The position numbers were made by a program, and so were the translations under genes. Below are positions 25,234-33,345 of a stretch of DNA of 64,000 nt, piece after piece. The notes under the pieces are model-generated. The model was not told the origin of the DNA, ran no database searches, and saw only the letters and a list, made by a program, of their open reading frames with translations. Location: assembly GCF_044872765.1 (NCBI RefSeq), contig NZ_CP085253.1, positions 1,550,001-1,614,000 on the forward strand. Reading direction: 5' to 3'. The stretch is from Micrococcus sp023147585. GTDB lineage: Bacteria; Actinomycetota; Actinomycetes; Actinomycetales; Micrococcaceae. Numbering within the stretch: position 1 is the stretch's first letter; the number at the start of each line of letters is the position of its first letter.

Positions 25234-26631
25234 TCAGTCCTCGTCCTCGGCCGCGAGCTGGCCGCATGCGCCGTCGATCTCCTTGCCGCGGGTGTCGCGC
25301 AGCGTCGTGGGGATGCCGGCCGCGTTGAGGCGGTCGACGAACTCGCGGGTGACGTCCCGCTCCGAGGCGGTCCAGATGGATCCCGGCGTCGGATTCAGCG
25401 GGATGGGGTTCACGTGCACCCAGCCCTTGCCGCGCGCGTTGAGCTTCTTGGCCAGCAGGTCGGCGCGCCACGCGTGGTCGTTCATGTCCTTGATGAGGGC
25501 GTACTCGATGGACACGCGCCGGCCGGTCTTCACGAAGTAGTCGTAGGCGGCGTCGATGGCCTCGTCCGCCTTCCACCGCGAATTCACGGGGATGAGCTCG
25601 TCGCGCAGCTCGTCGTCGGGGGCGTGGAGGGAGAGCGCGAAGGTGAGCGGGATGCCCTCCTCCGTCAGCTTGCGGATGGCCGGCACCAGGCCGACCGTGG
25701 AGAGCGTGACGTGCCGCGCGGACATGCCCAGGCCCTCCGGTGCCGGGTCCACCATGCGTCGCACGGAGGCGATCACGCGCTTGTAGTTGGCCAGCGGCTC
25801 GCCCATGCCCATGAAGACGACGTTGGTGACGCGGTCGGCGTCGTGCCCGCCGTCCTTGCGCTTGCCGCCGAGGCCGCCCGCGGCGATCACCTGGTTGGCG
25901 CGCACGATCTGCTCCACGATCTCGGCCGTGGACATGTTGCGGGTCAGCCCGGCCTGGCCCGTGGCGCAGAACGGGCAGTTCATGCCGCAGCCGGCCTGGC
26001 TGGACACGCACAGCGTGACGCGGCCGGGATAGCGCATCAGCACGGACTCCACGAGCGCGCCGTCGAACAGGCGCCACAGGAACTTGATCGTGTCCCCCCG
26101 GTCGGTCTCCATGCGGCGGACCTCGGTGAGCAGCGGCGGGAAGAACGCCTCGGCGATCGCCTCCCGCTTGTCCTTGGGCAGGTCCGTCATCTGCTCCGGG
26201 TCCGTGGTGAAGTGCTCGAAGTAGTGCACGGAGAGCTGCTTCGCGCGGAACGCGGGCAGGCCGATCTCCTTCGCCTTCTCCTGGCGCTCGGCCAGGGTGA
26301 GGTCGGCGAGGTGCTGCGGCGGCTGGGAGACCCGCGGCTGCTTGAACTGCAGCTGCGGGCGTCCGTCCGGTCCCATGGGCTGGGCCCAGCCCTCGGTCTT
26401 GGGCATCACCTGGGGGCGCTCGGCGGCCGCGGCCTCGCGGCGCTTCGGCGCGGAGAGCTGGTGGCCGACCCCGGCGCGGTGCATGCGCTCGCGGTCCTCG
26501 GCGAGCTGGCGGGCCTCGGACTCGTCGATCATGCCGCGCTCGGGCCGTTTGAACGCAGGCTTGCCGGTGCGGTCCGTGCGATGGGCGGGGGCGGGCTTCG
26601 AGCCGGGGCGGCGGGGCTGGTAGTCAGACAT
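25234..26631 (-). CDS. rlmN: 23S rRNA (adenine-2-C2) methyltransferase, radical SAM
   Basis: A 465-aa radical SAM enzyme methylating A2503 of 23S rRNA (and probably tRNA A37). The CxxxCxxC cluster motif is in AGCGMNCPFCATGQ; other marks are VFMGMGEPLANY, STVGLVPAIRKL, and the C-terminal LRDTRGKEIDGACGQLAAE with the catalytic Cys. An N-terminal extension of about 100 residues, rich in Lys/Arg/Pro, precedes the conserved PAFRAKQLSVHYF region, as in other Micrococcales. ATG 26631 is used; ATG 26640 is equally close to a possible leaderless start. Confidence 0.93.
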   Translation of the reverse strand: MSDYQPRRPGSKPAPAHRTDRTGKPAFKRPERGMIDESEARQLAEDRERMHRAGVGHQLSAPKRREAAAAERPQVMPKTEGWAQPMGPDGRPQLQFKQPRVSQPPQHLADLTLAERQEKAKEIGLPAFRAKQLSVHYFEHFTTDPEQMTDLPKDKREAIAEAFFPPLLTEVRRMETDRGDTIKFLWRLFDGALVESVLMRYPGRVTLCVSSQAGCGMNCPFCATGQAGLTRNMSTAEIVEQIVRANQVIAAGGLGGKRKDGGHDADRVTNVVFMGMGEPLANYKRVIASVRRMVDPAPEGLGMSARHVTLSTVGLVPAIRKLTEEGIPLTFALSLHAPDDELRDELIPVNSRWKADEAIDAAYDYFVKTGRRVSIEYALIKDMNDHAWRADLLAKKLNARGKGWVHVNPIPLNPTPGSIWTASERDVTREFVDRLNAAGIPTTLRDTRGKEIDGACGQLAAEDED

Positions 26632-26754
26632 CCCGTCCATTCTCCCAGACGGGGCGGCGGTCCCGGCGGGTCGGTTCCCGACGACGTCGGCAGCCCCCGC
26701 AGGATCCGGCGCGCCACCGCGCCCCGCCGGCCAGGACAGGGGCACCATGGCTGC

Positions 26755-26776
26755 GTTCACCTTTCGTTTACCTTGC
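26755..26776 (+). promoter_or_regulatory. PHO-box-like direct repeat 1
   Basis: Two adjacent 11-bp units, GTTCACCTTTC and GTTTACCTTGC, match the form of actinobacterial PhoP boxes (direct repeats of GTTCACC spaced 11 bp). The site lies in the intergenic region between rlmN and the three-helix-bundle gene. Confidence 0.6.
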
Positions 26777-26893
26777 GCCCGAGGTCTCGCCGACCAGGGA
26801 CCCATCGCCCGGATCCGCACGATTCCGGCATCGTCTGGACCTTGGAGGGACCTTGCGAGGGTTCGACGGACGCTCCGGACCACCGGCGAAGAC

Positions 26894-26955
26894 TTGCCAA
26901 ATCCCGCCGCCCGAGTAGGCTGGTTAACAAGTTGTTCACCTTTCGTTCACTTTGG
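26894..26955 (+). promoter_or_regulatory. Promoter and PHO-box-like direct repeat 2
   Basis: TTGCCA (26894-26899) and TAGGCT (26916-26921), 16 bp apart, form a plausible sigma-70-type promoter. Immediately downstream, three 11-bp units follow in register: GTTAACAAGTT, GTTCACCTTTC, GTTCACTTTGG (26923-26955), a PhoP-box arrangement. The rest of the 411-bp gap between rlmN and the next gene shows no coding potential. Confidence 0.6.
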
Positions 26956-27042
26956 AAGGGTGGGACACATCGATCCATCCGGCGGGGCCCGCCCCGCATC
27001 AGCCGCCGAGTGTCACGCCCGGCTCAGAGAGGAGTCATCCCC

Positions 27043-27318
27043 ATGACCACCCCGAACACCGACCACCACCTGCCCACCGCCCCCAGCCCCCTGATGCAGC
27101 GCCACGTGCTGGCCCGCGTCGAGAACAAGCTCGCCCAGCGCTTCGCGGACGAGGTCCCCGCCGACGCCGTGCGCGCCACCGTCCGCGCGGTCGTCGCCGA
27201 CCTCAAGGCCGAGGCCCGCCTGACCACGTTCCTGCCGGCCCTCGCCGAGCACGAGGCCGGCCGCCGCCTGCGCGAGGCCGCGCATGCCGCGGCCCCCGGG
27301 GTCGCCCAGGCCGCCTGA
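27043..27318 (+). CDS. Small three-helix-bundle dimerization-domain protein
   Basis: A 91-aa, mostly helical protein: VLARVENKLAQRFADEVPADAVRATVRAVVADL followed by TTFLPALAEHEAGRRLREAAH. This resembles the three-helix-bundle dimerization domain found alone or fused to low-molecular-weight phosphatase/arsenate reductase proteins in actinobacteria. GAGAGGAG precedes ATG 27043. Two PHO-box-like repeats upstream suggest phosphate-starvation control. A gene 1.4 kb downstream encodes a similar domain fused to a phosphatase, so the two proteins may pair. Function otherwise unknown. Confidence 0.7.
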   Translation: MTTPNTDHHLPTAPSPLMQRHVLARVENKLAQRFADEVPADAVRATVRAVVADLKAEARLTTFLPALAEHEAGRRLREAAHAAAPGVAQAA

Positions 27319-27330
27319 GCCGCCCCGGGG

Positions 27331-28584
27331 TCAGCGGAGCCCGAGCGCCCGCCGCATCGGCTGGAGCTTCACGCCGACCTCCACGACCTCCTCCTCGGGC
27401 ACCGCCCCGGGCACCATGCCGCCGCCGGCGTGCAGCCGGATCCCGCCGGACACCTGCTGGCCGCAGCGCAGGGCGAGCGCGATCACGCCGTCGCCGGTCT
27501 CGTCCATCCACCCCACGGGCCCGGCGTAGCGGCCGCGGTCCACGGGCTCGACCTCGGCGATCAGCCGCACGGCCGCCTCTCGCGGCGTGCCGCCGACCGC
27601 CGCCGTCGGGTGCAGGGCCGCCACGACGTCCAGGACGGTGCCGCCCCCGTCCCGAAGCCGCCCGCGCACGGCCGTGGCCAGGTGGTGCACGTTGGGCAGG
27701 GTCAGCACGGTGGGCGCCGGATCCGCGTCCTCCAGCTCCACCACCGGTGCGAGGGCGTCCACCACCGATCGAGCAGCCCAGCGGTGCTCATGGCCGAGGC
27801 GCTCGTCCGCGGCGAGGCGGGCCCGCAGCGCGGCGTCCTCGGCCGCCGTCGCACCCCGCGGCAGGGAGCCGGCCAGCACGCGCGAGGAGACCTCGCCCGC
27901 GTGGCGCGTCGCGAGGATCTCCGGGGTGGCCCCCACGAGCCCGCCGACGGCGAACACCCACGTCTGCGGGTAGTCCGCCCGCAGCGCCTCGACCGCGCGC
28001 CACAGGTCTGCGTCCTCGGCCGGCACCGTCAACGTGCGGCTGATGACGACCTTCTCGAGCGGCTCCCGCCCGGCCCCGTCCCCGTGGCGCGCCAGGCGTT
28101 CCAGGACCTCCCGCACCCCGGCGGCGTAGCCGACGTCGTCCCACGCGTGCTCCGCGGTGTCCGCGGGCAGGGGGAAATCCTCGCCTGTCAGCAGGCGCGC
28201 GTCCGGATCGGCGGCGGCGGCCGCGGCGAGCGCCGCGCCGTCCGCGTGCTGCTCGATGCCGCGCACCCCGTCCGCATCCGCCCGGGCGAGCCGCTCGGGC
28301 ACGCGGAGGACGGCGGGCTCGGCGGAGTCGTCGGCGAAGGTCGAGGAGATCCAGCCGCGCACGGGCGCCGCGGGGTCCGGCCGTCCCGCGACGGCGGCCT
28401 GCCACAGCGCGGAGAGCCGGCGCAGCCGATCCCGCCCCGTCAGGAGCACCGTCCACCCGCCGGTGCCGCGCCATGCGACGTCCCCCTGCGCCCAGACCAC
28501 CGCGTCTGCGAACGGCGAGGCGGCGGCGTCGAGCACGCCGGCCACGGCCGGGCCGACGTCCGGGAGGGCGGATCGGGCACACAT
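27331..28584 (-). CDS. Isochorismate synthase
   Basis: A 417-aa chorismate-utilising enzyme converting chorismate to isochorismate for menaquinone or siderophore synthesis. The conserved C-terminal catalytic domain shows EKVVISRTL, LVGATPEILATR, SRVLAGSLPRG, HRWAARSVVDAL, LPNVHHLATAV, ALHPTAAVGGTPREAA, DRGRYAGPVGWMD and HAGGGMVPGA. The second ATG (28584) is preferred because GAGAAT lies 7 nt before it; ATG 28593 is also possible. No other men or dhb gene is adjacent. It is convergent with the three-helix-bundle gene (12-bp gap). Confidence 0.85.
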   Translation of the reverse strand: MCARSALPDVGPAVAGVLDAAASPFADAVVWAQGDVAWRGTGGWTVLLTGRDRLRRLSALWQAAVAGRPDPAAPVRGWISSTFADDSAEPAVLRVPERLARADADGVRGIEQHADGAALAAAAAADPDARLLTGEDFPLPADTAEHAWDDVGYAAGVREVLERLARHGDGAGREPLEKVVISRTLTVPAEDADLWRAVEALRADYPQTWVFAVGGLVGATPEILATRHAGEVSSRVLAGSLPRGATAAEDAALRARLAADERLGHEHRWAARSVVDALAPVVELEDADPAPTVLTLPNVHHLATAVRGRLRDGGGTVLDVVAALHPTAAVGGTPREAAVRLIAEVEPVDRGRYAGPVGWMDETGDGVIALALRCGQQVSGGIRLHAGGGMVPGAVPEEEVVEVGVKLQPMRRALGLR

Positions 28585-28666
28585 GGCGTCCATTCTCTCC
28601 CACGGCCGGGCCGTCGCGAACGGCCCCGCCCGGCCGCACCGCCGCCTCCTCGCAGACGCGATGCAC

Positions 28667-28704
28667 TAGCGTGGAGGGGTTCGTTAGCCCCGCGTTCACC
28701 TCGA
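28667..28704 (+). promoter_or_regulatory. Promoter with PHO-box-like direct repeat 3
   Basis: TAGCGT (28667-28672) is a likely -10. GTTAGCCCCGC and GTTCACCTCGA at 28683-28704 form a two-unit 11-bp direct repeat of PHO-box type, 26 bp before the start of the phosphatase fusion gene. Confidence 0.45.
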
Positions 28705-28730
28705 ACGCCCGCCCACCCGAGGTCCTTCCC

Positions 28731-29456
28731 ATGTGCCCCATCCCCCCGGATCCCGACGCCGCTCCCCGCGCCCCCGAGGACGGCGCCCCGCTCGACGCCG
28801 TCGCCGACCAGCCCTCGGAGGCGGCGCCGCACGGGATGCCCGCCCGCGTGCTGGAGCGCGAGGCCGTGCGCCTGCACGCGCGGTACCCGGAGGTGGGCGA
28901 CGTGGCGACGGCGCGCACCGTGCTGGCCGAGTCCTACGCCACGCTGTCCGCCACGAGCCGTCACCCGGAGATGCTCGCGACCACCTCGGTGCGCCACGCG
29001 GCCGACCGGCTGCGCGCCATGGCGATCGCGCAGGGCAGCATCGAGTCGCGCCACCCCCGCGTGCTCTTCGTGTGCCACGGCAACGCCGGCCGCTCGCAGA
29101 TGGCCGCGGCCCTGCTGGAGAACCGCTCCGCCGGCGCGGTGAAGGCCCGCTCCGCCGGCACCTCCCCCGCGGGCGAGATCATCCCCACCGCGCTGGACGC
29201 CATGACCGAGGCGGGCATCCCCCTGCACCACGCCTACCCCAAGGGGCTGGACGAGGACGTCCTGCGGACGACCGAGCTGGTGGTGCTCTTCGACGGTGCG
29301 GACCCGTTCGAGATCCCCGCGGGCGCGGAGGTCCGCCGCTGGCCCGTCCCCTCCATCCGCGGCCTCGGAATCGAGCAGGTGCGGAGCGTGCGCGACGCCC
29401 TCGACCTCCAGGTGCGCGAGCTGATCGCCGACCTGGAGGAGCGGGCCGCCGCCTGA
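28731..29456 (+). CDS. Three-helix-bundle domain fused to low-molecular-weight phosphatase / arsenate reductase
   Basis: A 241-aa protein. After a Pro/Ala-rich start, a helical N-terminal domain (VLEREAVRLHARYPEVGDVATARTVLAESYATL) resembles the small protein at 27043. From about residue 110 there is a low-molecular-weight phosphatase fold with the P-loop VLFVCHGNAGRSQMAAALLE (Cys-X5-Arg-Ser) and a later DGADPFEIP, whose Asp could be the general acid. The NAGRSQMA form is typical of mycothiol- or thioredoxin-linked arsenate reductases. It may act as an arsenate reductase or phosphotyrosine phosphatase; no arsenite exporter is adjacent. A strong hairpin follows. Confidence 0.8.
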   Translation: MCPIPPDPDAAPRAPEDGAPLDAVADQPSEAAPHGMPARVLEREAVRLHARYPEVGDVATARTVLAESYATLSATSRHPEMLATTSVRHAADRLRAMAIAQGSIESRHPRVLFVCHGNAGRSQMAAALLENRSAGAVKARSAGTSPAGEIIPTALDAMTEAGIPLHHAYPKGLDEDVLRTTELVVLFDGADPFEIPAGAEVRRWPVPSIRGLGIEQVRSVRDALDLQVRELIADLEERAAA

Positions 29457-29477
29457 GCGTCGCCCCTGCCCTCCCCC

Positions 29478-29508
29478 ACGGCCGCCCGGCCGCTCGCCGG
29501 GCGGCCGT
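29478..29508 (+). terminator. Hairpin terminator after the phosphatase fusion gene
   Basis: Perfect 13-bp arms (29478-29490 and 29496-29508) with a 5-nt loop lie 22 bp after the stop codon. Confidence 0.75.
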
Positions 29509-29609
29509 TGCCGTCGCACGAGCCGGCACGGAGGCGCGACGGGGTCGCGCGGCCACGGCGACGCCGCGCAAGGACACACCGCGCGCGGCGGGATCGGCCC
29601 ATGGACGGC

Positions 29610-29631
29610 ATACCCACAGGGGGTATATGGT
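29610..29631 (+). promoter_or_regulatory. CsoR operator overlapping the csoR promoter
   Basis: ATACCCACAGGGGGTAT at 29610-29626 is the inverted repeat typical of CsoR operators. TATGGT at 29626-29631, 6 nt before the csoR GTG, is a likely -10. The overlap predicts autorepression relieved by Cu(I). Confidence 0.8.
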
Positions 29632-29637
29632 CCAGGG

Positions 29638-29997
29638 GTGAACAGCGAATCCGCCGGCACCTCCGCGTGCCACGCCGTCGACCCGTGCGAGGGCCCCGAG
29701 CCGCCCCACGCCGTCCACCGTGACAGGGACGCGCACCTGAAGCGGCTGCGCCGCATCGAGGGGCAGGTCCGCGGCATCCACCGCATGGTGGAGGAGGACG
29801 TGTACTGCATCGACGTCCTCACGCAGGTCGCCGCCGTCACCAAGGCCCTGCAGGCCCTGAGCCTCAACCTCACCTCGGAGCACCTGCGCCACTGCGTGGC
29901 GGAGGCCGCCGTGCAGGCGGAGGCGCAGGGGCGCACCGACCTCATCGACGAGAAGGTCGCGGAGGCCACGGCCGCCATCGGGCGGCTGCTGCGCTGA
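29638..29997 (+). CDS. csoR: Copper-sensing transcriptional repressor
   Basis: A 119-aa CsoR-family all-helical repressor. The Cu(I) ligand set is visible as Cys in EDVYCIDVLTQ, then His and Cys in LTSEHLRHCVAEA. The conserved LKRLRRIEGQVRGIHRMVEED precedes it. The GTG at 29638 is likely leaderless, with the operator directly upstream. It is the first gene of csoR-copZ-copA and should control the operon, releasing DNA when copper binds. About 30 N-terminal residues containing two extra Cys precede the fold. Confidence 0.93.
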   Translation: MNSESAGTSACHAVDPCEGPEPPHAVHRDRDAHLKRLRRIEGQVRGIHRMVEEDVYCIDVLTQVAAVTKALQALSLNLTSEHLRHCVAEAAVQAEAQGRTDLIDEKVAEATAAIGRLLR

Positions 29998-30035
29998 CGC
30001 GCATCGCCGTCCGCGCCCTCACCGCCCAGACCTCA

Positions 30036-30069
30036 GACACCACCGGAACCACCGGAACCACCGGAACCG
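30036..30069. repeat. Short 9-bp tandem repeat in the csoR-copZ gap
   Basis: The unit CCGGAACCA is repeated about three times in tandem between csoR and the copZ ribosome site. No coding or regulatory role is apparent. Confidence 0.75.
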
Positions 30070-30089
30070 CCCACCCGAAGGAGCACCCC

Positions 30090-30308
30090 ATGACCACCAC
30101 CGACCTGAAGATCACCGGCATGACCTGCGGCCACTGCGTCGCGTCCGTGACGGAGGAGCTCGCCGAGCTCCCCGGCGTGACCGCCGTGGACGTGGACCTC
30201 GTCAAGGGCGGCGCGTCCACCGCCACCGTGACTTCCGAGTCCGACCTCGACCCCGCCGCCGTGCGCGCCGCCGTCGAGGAGGCCGGCTACCAGATCGTGG
30301 AGGGCTGA
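30090..30308 (+). CDS. copZ: Copper chaperone
   Basis: A 72-aa ferredoxin-like HMA domain with the copper motif GMTCGHCVASV (CxxC) and the full beta-alpha-beta-beta-alpha-beta length. GAAGGAG precedes ATG 30090. It ends 3 bp before copA, so the chaperone and the ATPase are translated together. It carries Cu(I) in the cytoplasm to CopA and possibly to CsoR. Confidence 0.93.
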   Translation: MTTTDLKITGMTCGHCVASVTEELAELPGVTAVDVDLVKGGASTATVTSESDLDPAAVRAAVEEAGYQIVEG

Positions 30309-30311
30309 CCC

Positions 30312-32843
30312 GTGACGGAGAATCGCACCCGCACTCCCGCGCAGGCCGCCGCCGATGTGCTCAGCACCGGCGGGCGCCGCGTGGACCTCGACGTCTCCGG
30401 CATGACGTGCGCCTCGTGCGTCGGCCGGGTGGAGCGCAAGCTCGGGAAGATCGACGGCGTCGAGGCCTCGGTGAACCTGCCCCTCGAGCGGGCCACCGTC
30501 ACCGCGCCCGAGGGCGTGAGCGACGCCGAGCTGATCGCCGCCGTCGAGAAGGCCGGATACACGGCGCGGGTGCGCGAGGACCCGCACGCGCGGCCCGCCG
30601 TCACCACGGCCCCCACCCCGGGCGCGGAGCCGACCGCGGACGCCGGCGCCATGGAGGACGCGGGGCACGCCGGAGGCCCCGCGGGTTCCAGCACCGGCCA
30701 CCACGCCGCTCGCGGCGATCGCCCCGGCCACGCGGACCACGACCACGTGAACCACCTGGAGCACGGCCCGCGGGAGGACGTGCTGCGCCCACGGCTGATC
30801 GGGGCGGCCCTGCTGAGCCTGCCCGTCCTGCTGATCTCCATGGTCCCGGCGCTGCAGTTCCCGCACTGGGGCTGGGCGGCGCTCGCACTCTCCGCGCCGG
30901 TGGTGTTCTGGGCGGCCTGGCCGTTCCACTCCGCCGCCGTCCGCGCGGGCCGCCACGGCAGCTCCACCATGGACACCCTCGTGTCCGTGGGCGTGCTCGT
31001 CTCGTGGGGCTACTCCGCGATCGAGCTGCTGCTCGACCCGGGCATGACCGCCCACGTGGGCGGCGGCATGGCAGCGATGATGCACCACAGCCTCTACTTC
31101 GAGACCGCGGCGGTCATCACCACCTTCCTGCTGCTGGGCCGCTGGCTCGAGGCCCGCGCCAAGCGGGAGGCCGGCGCCGCCCTGCGCGCCCTCCTGGACC
31201 TCGGCGCGGCCCAGGCCACCCTGCTCCCCGGCTGGGACAGCGCCGACGCCGGCGACGGCCCCTCCGGCGCCCGCCTCGCCGAGCGCGTGGTCCCTGCAGA
31301 GCAGGTAAACCCCGGCGACGTCGTCGTGGTCCGCCCGGGCGAGAAGGTCCCCTCCGACGCGGTGGTGCTCGAGGGCACCTCCGCCGTGGACGCCTCCCTG
31401 CTCACCGGCGAGTCCGTGCCCGTGGAGGTCGGCCCCGGGGACGAGGTCACGGGCGCCACCCTGAACACCTCCGGCCGCCTGATCGCACGCGTCACCCGCA
31501 CCGGCGCGGACACGACGCTCGCCCAGATGGGCCGCCTCGTCTCGGACGCACAGACCGGCAAGGCCCGCGTCGCCCGCCTGGCGGACCGCATCTCGGCCGT
31601 GTTCGTGCCCGTCGTCCTGGCGCTGGCCGTGCTCACGTTCGCCGTGTGGCTGCTCGTCACCGGCGGCGACGTGGCCCCCGCCCTGCGTGCCGGCGTCGCC
31701 GTGCTGGTGATCGCGTGCCCGTGCGCGCTCGGCCTCGCCACCCCCGTTGGACTGCTGGCCGGCACCGGCCGCGCCTCCCAGCTGGGCATCCTCATCCGCG
31801 GCCCCGAAGTCCTCGAGGACACCCGCACGGTGGACACCCTCGTGCTGGACAAGACCGGCACCGTGACCGAGGGCCGCATGCGCCTGGCCGCCGTCCGCCC
31901 CGTCTCCGTGGGCGAAGCGGAAGCCTCTCCAGACGCCTCCGTGCGCGGGACGGGAGCCCCCGGCGCCGCCGCGCACCCGGCCGAGGACCGCGTCCTCGCG
32001 CTCGCCGCGGCCGTGGAGACCGGCTCCGAGCACCCGATCGCCCGTGCGATCGTCGACGGCGCCCGCGAGCGCGGCCTCGATCTCGCCGCCGTGCAGGACT
32101 TCGCCTCCACCCCGGGCGGCGGCGTGACCGGCGTGGTCGAGGGCCGCCGCGTGGCCGTGGGACGTGGATCCGTGGTCGACGACGCCCTCGGCGGCCCGAT
32201 CCCCGCCGAGCACGCGGAGGCCTTCGCGGCCGCCGAGTCCGCCGGCGCCACCGCCGTGTGGGTGGCCGTGGACGGCCGGCTCGCCGGGATCGTCTCCGTG
32301 ACGGACACCGTGAAGCCCTCCTCCGCGGCCGCGATCGCCCGGCTCAAGGACCTGGGCCTGCGCCCGCTGCTGGTGACCGGTGACAACGCCGCGGTGGCCG
32401 CCCAGGTGGGCGCCGCCGTCGGGATCGCACCCGAGGACGTGGTGGCCGGCGTCCGCCCCGAGGACAAGGTGGACGTGGTCCGCCGCCTGCAGGCCGAGGG
32501 CCGCGTGGTCGCCATGGTGGGCGACGGCGTCAACGACGCCCCCGCGCTCGCCGCCGCGGACATGGGGATCGCGATGGGCTCGGGGACGGACGTGGCCCGC
32601 GAGGCCGCGCAGATCACCGTGCTCGGCGACGACCTGGACCAGGTGGTGCAGGCGCTCGAGCTGAGCCGGAGGACTCTCGCCATCATCCGGATGAACCTGT
32701 TCTGGGCGTTCGCGTACAACGTGCTCGGCATCCCGATTGCGGCATTGGGCCTGCTGAACCCGATGATCGCCGGCGGCGCGATGGCGGCCTCGAGCGTGCT
32801 CGTGGTGCTGAACTCCCTGCGGCTCACGCGCTACGGGCGCTGA
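30312..32843 (+). CDS. copA: Copper-exporting P1B-type ATPase
   Basis: An 843-aa Cu(I) efflux ATPase from GTG 30312. One N-terminal HMA domain (VSGMTCASCVGRVERKL, about residue 30) is followed by a His-rich linker (GHADHDHVNHLEHG, about 135-150). Eight membrane helices carry the CPCALGLATP ion site (about 469); the phosphorylation site is DKTGTVTEG (about 515), and the hinge is GDGVNDAPALAAADMGIAMG. The terminal helix has the family's Met/Asn-rich NLFWAFAYN...NPMIAGGAMAASS. Last gene of the copper operon, and complete. Confidence 0.95.
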   Translation: MTENRTRTPAQAAADVLSTGGRRVDLDVSGMTCASCVGRVERKLGKIDGVEASVNLPLERATVTAPEGVSDAELIAAVEKAGYTARVREDPHARPAVTTAPTPGAEPTADAGAMEDAGHAGGPAGSSTGHHAARGDRPGHADHDHVNHLEHGPREDVLRPRLIGAALLSLPVLLISMVPALQFPHWGWAALALSAPVVFWAAWPFHSAAVRAGRHGSSTMDTLVSVGVLVSWGYSAIELLLDPGMTAHVGGGMAAMMHHSLYFETAAVITTFLLLGRWLEARAKREAGAALRALLDLGAAQATLLPGWDSADAGDGPSGARLAERVVPAEQVNPGDVVVVRPGEKVPSDAVVLEGTSAVDASLLTGESVPVEVGPGDEVTGATLNTSGRLIARVTRTGADTTLAQMGRLVSDAQTGKARVARLADRISAVFVPVVLALAVLTFAVWLLVTGGDVAPALRAGVAVLVIACPCALGLATPVGLLAGTGRASQLGILIRGPEVLEDTRTVDTLVLDKTGTVTEGRMRLAAVRPVSVGEAEASPDASVRGTGAPGAAAHPAEDRVLALAAAVETGSEHPIARAIVDGARERGLDLAAVQDFASTPGGGVTGVVEGRRVAVGRGSVVDDALGGPIPAEHAEAFAAAESAGATAVWVAVDGRLAGIVSVTDTVKPSSAAAIARLKDLGLRPLLVTGDNAAVAAQVGAAVGIAPEDVVAGVRPEDKVDVVRRLQAEGRVVAMVGDGVNDAPALAAADMGIAMGSGTDVAREAAQITVLGDDLDQVVQALELSRRTLAIIRMNLFWAFAYNVLGIPIAALGLLNPMIAGGAMAASSVLVVLNSLRLTRYGR

Positions 32844-32851
32844 GCACCGGC

Positions 32852-33271
32852 TCAGTTCGGGACGGCGGCCGCGCGGGAGACCGCGAGCCACTCCTCGTGC
32901 TCGCCGGACTCCTCCCAGCGCTCGAACAGCTCGGAGGAGGCCGGCTCGCGCAGCACGACGCCGATCAGCTCGTGCAGGGTCAGGACGTCCTCGTCGGAGA
33001 ACTGGGCCCGGAAGGTGGAGAGGTCCAGCTCGTCCGTGCCGGCGATCTCCTCGAGGGCGGCTGCCGCGGGGGCCTCGGAGTCGTCCGCCACCCGCAGGAT
33101 CGCACCCATGGCGAGGAGCCGGGCGCCGGGGTCCGCGGGGATGAAGTCCTCATCCTCCTCCGAGCGGAAGGTGCCGCGGTACTCGTCGAGCCGGAAGGTC
33201 CCGTCCAGGACCTCGTCCACCAGCTCCTGCGCGGCGTCGTTCTCGAAGACGTGGATTCCCCAGGTGCTCAT
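32852..33271 (-). CDS. DUF4259 protein
   Basis: A 139-aa acidic soluble protein starting MSTWGIHVFENDAAQELVDEVL, the usual DUF4259 opening (TWG...F.ND.A), and ending in ELFERWEESGEHEEWLAVS. Function unknown. TAGTGT at 33278-33283 (minus strand) lies 6 nt before the ATG, so the transcript is probably leaderless. Convergent with copA (8-bp gap). Confidence 0.78.
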   Translation of the reverse strand: MSTWGIHVFENDAAQELVDEVLDGTFRLDEYRGTFRSEEDEDFIPADPGARLLAMGAILRVADDSEAPAAAALEEIAGTDELDLSTFRAQFSDEDVLTLHELIGVVLREPASSELFERWEESGEHEEWLAVSRAAAVPN

Positions 33272-33345
33272 GGAGCAACACTAGGCCCGCCGCGCCGCCG
33301 GGGCCAGGACTCCGGCCGGTTCCCAGGGGTTCCTAGACTGGCCGC

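Noticed and set aside
26757..26999. Small antisense ORFs in the rlmN upstream region
   Set aside because: They overlap the PHO-box repeats and promoter and show no conserved features.
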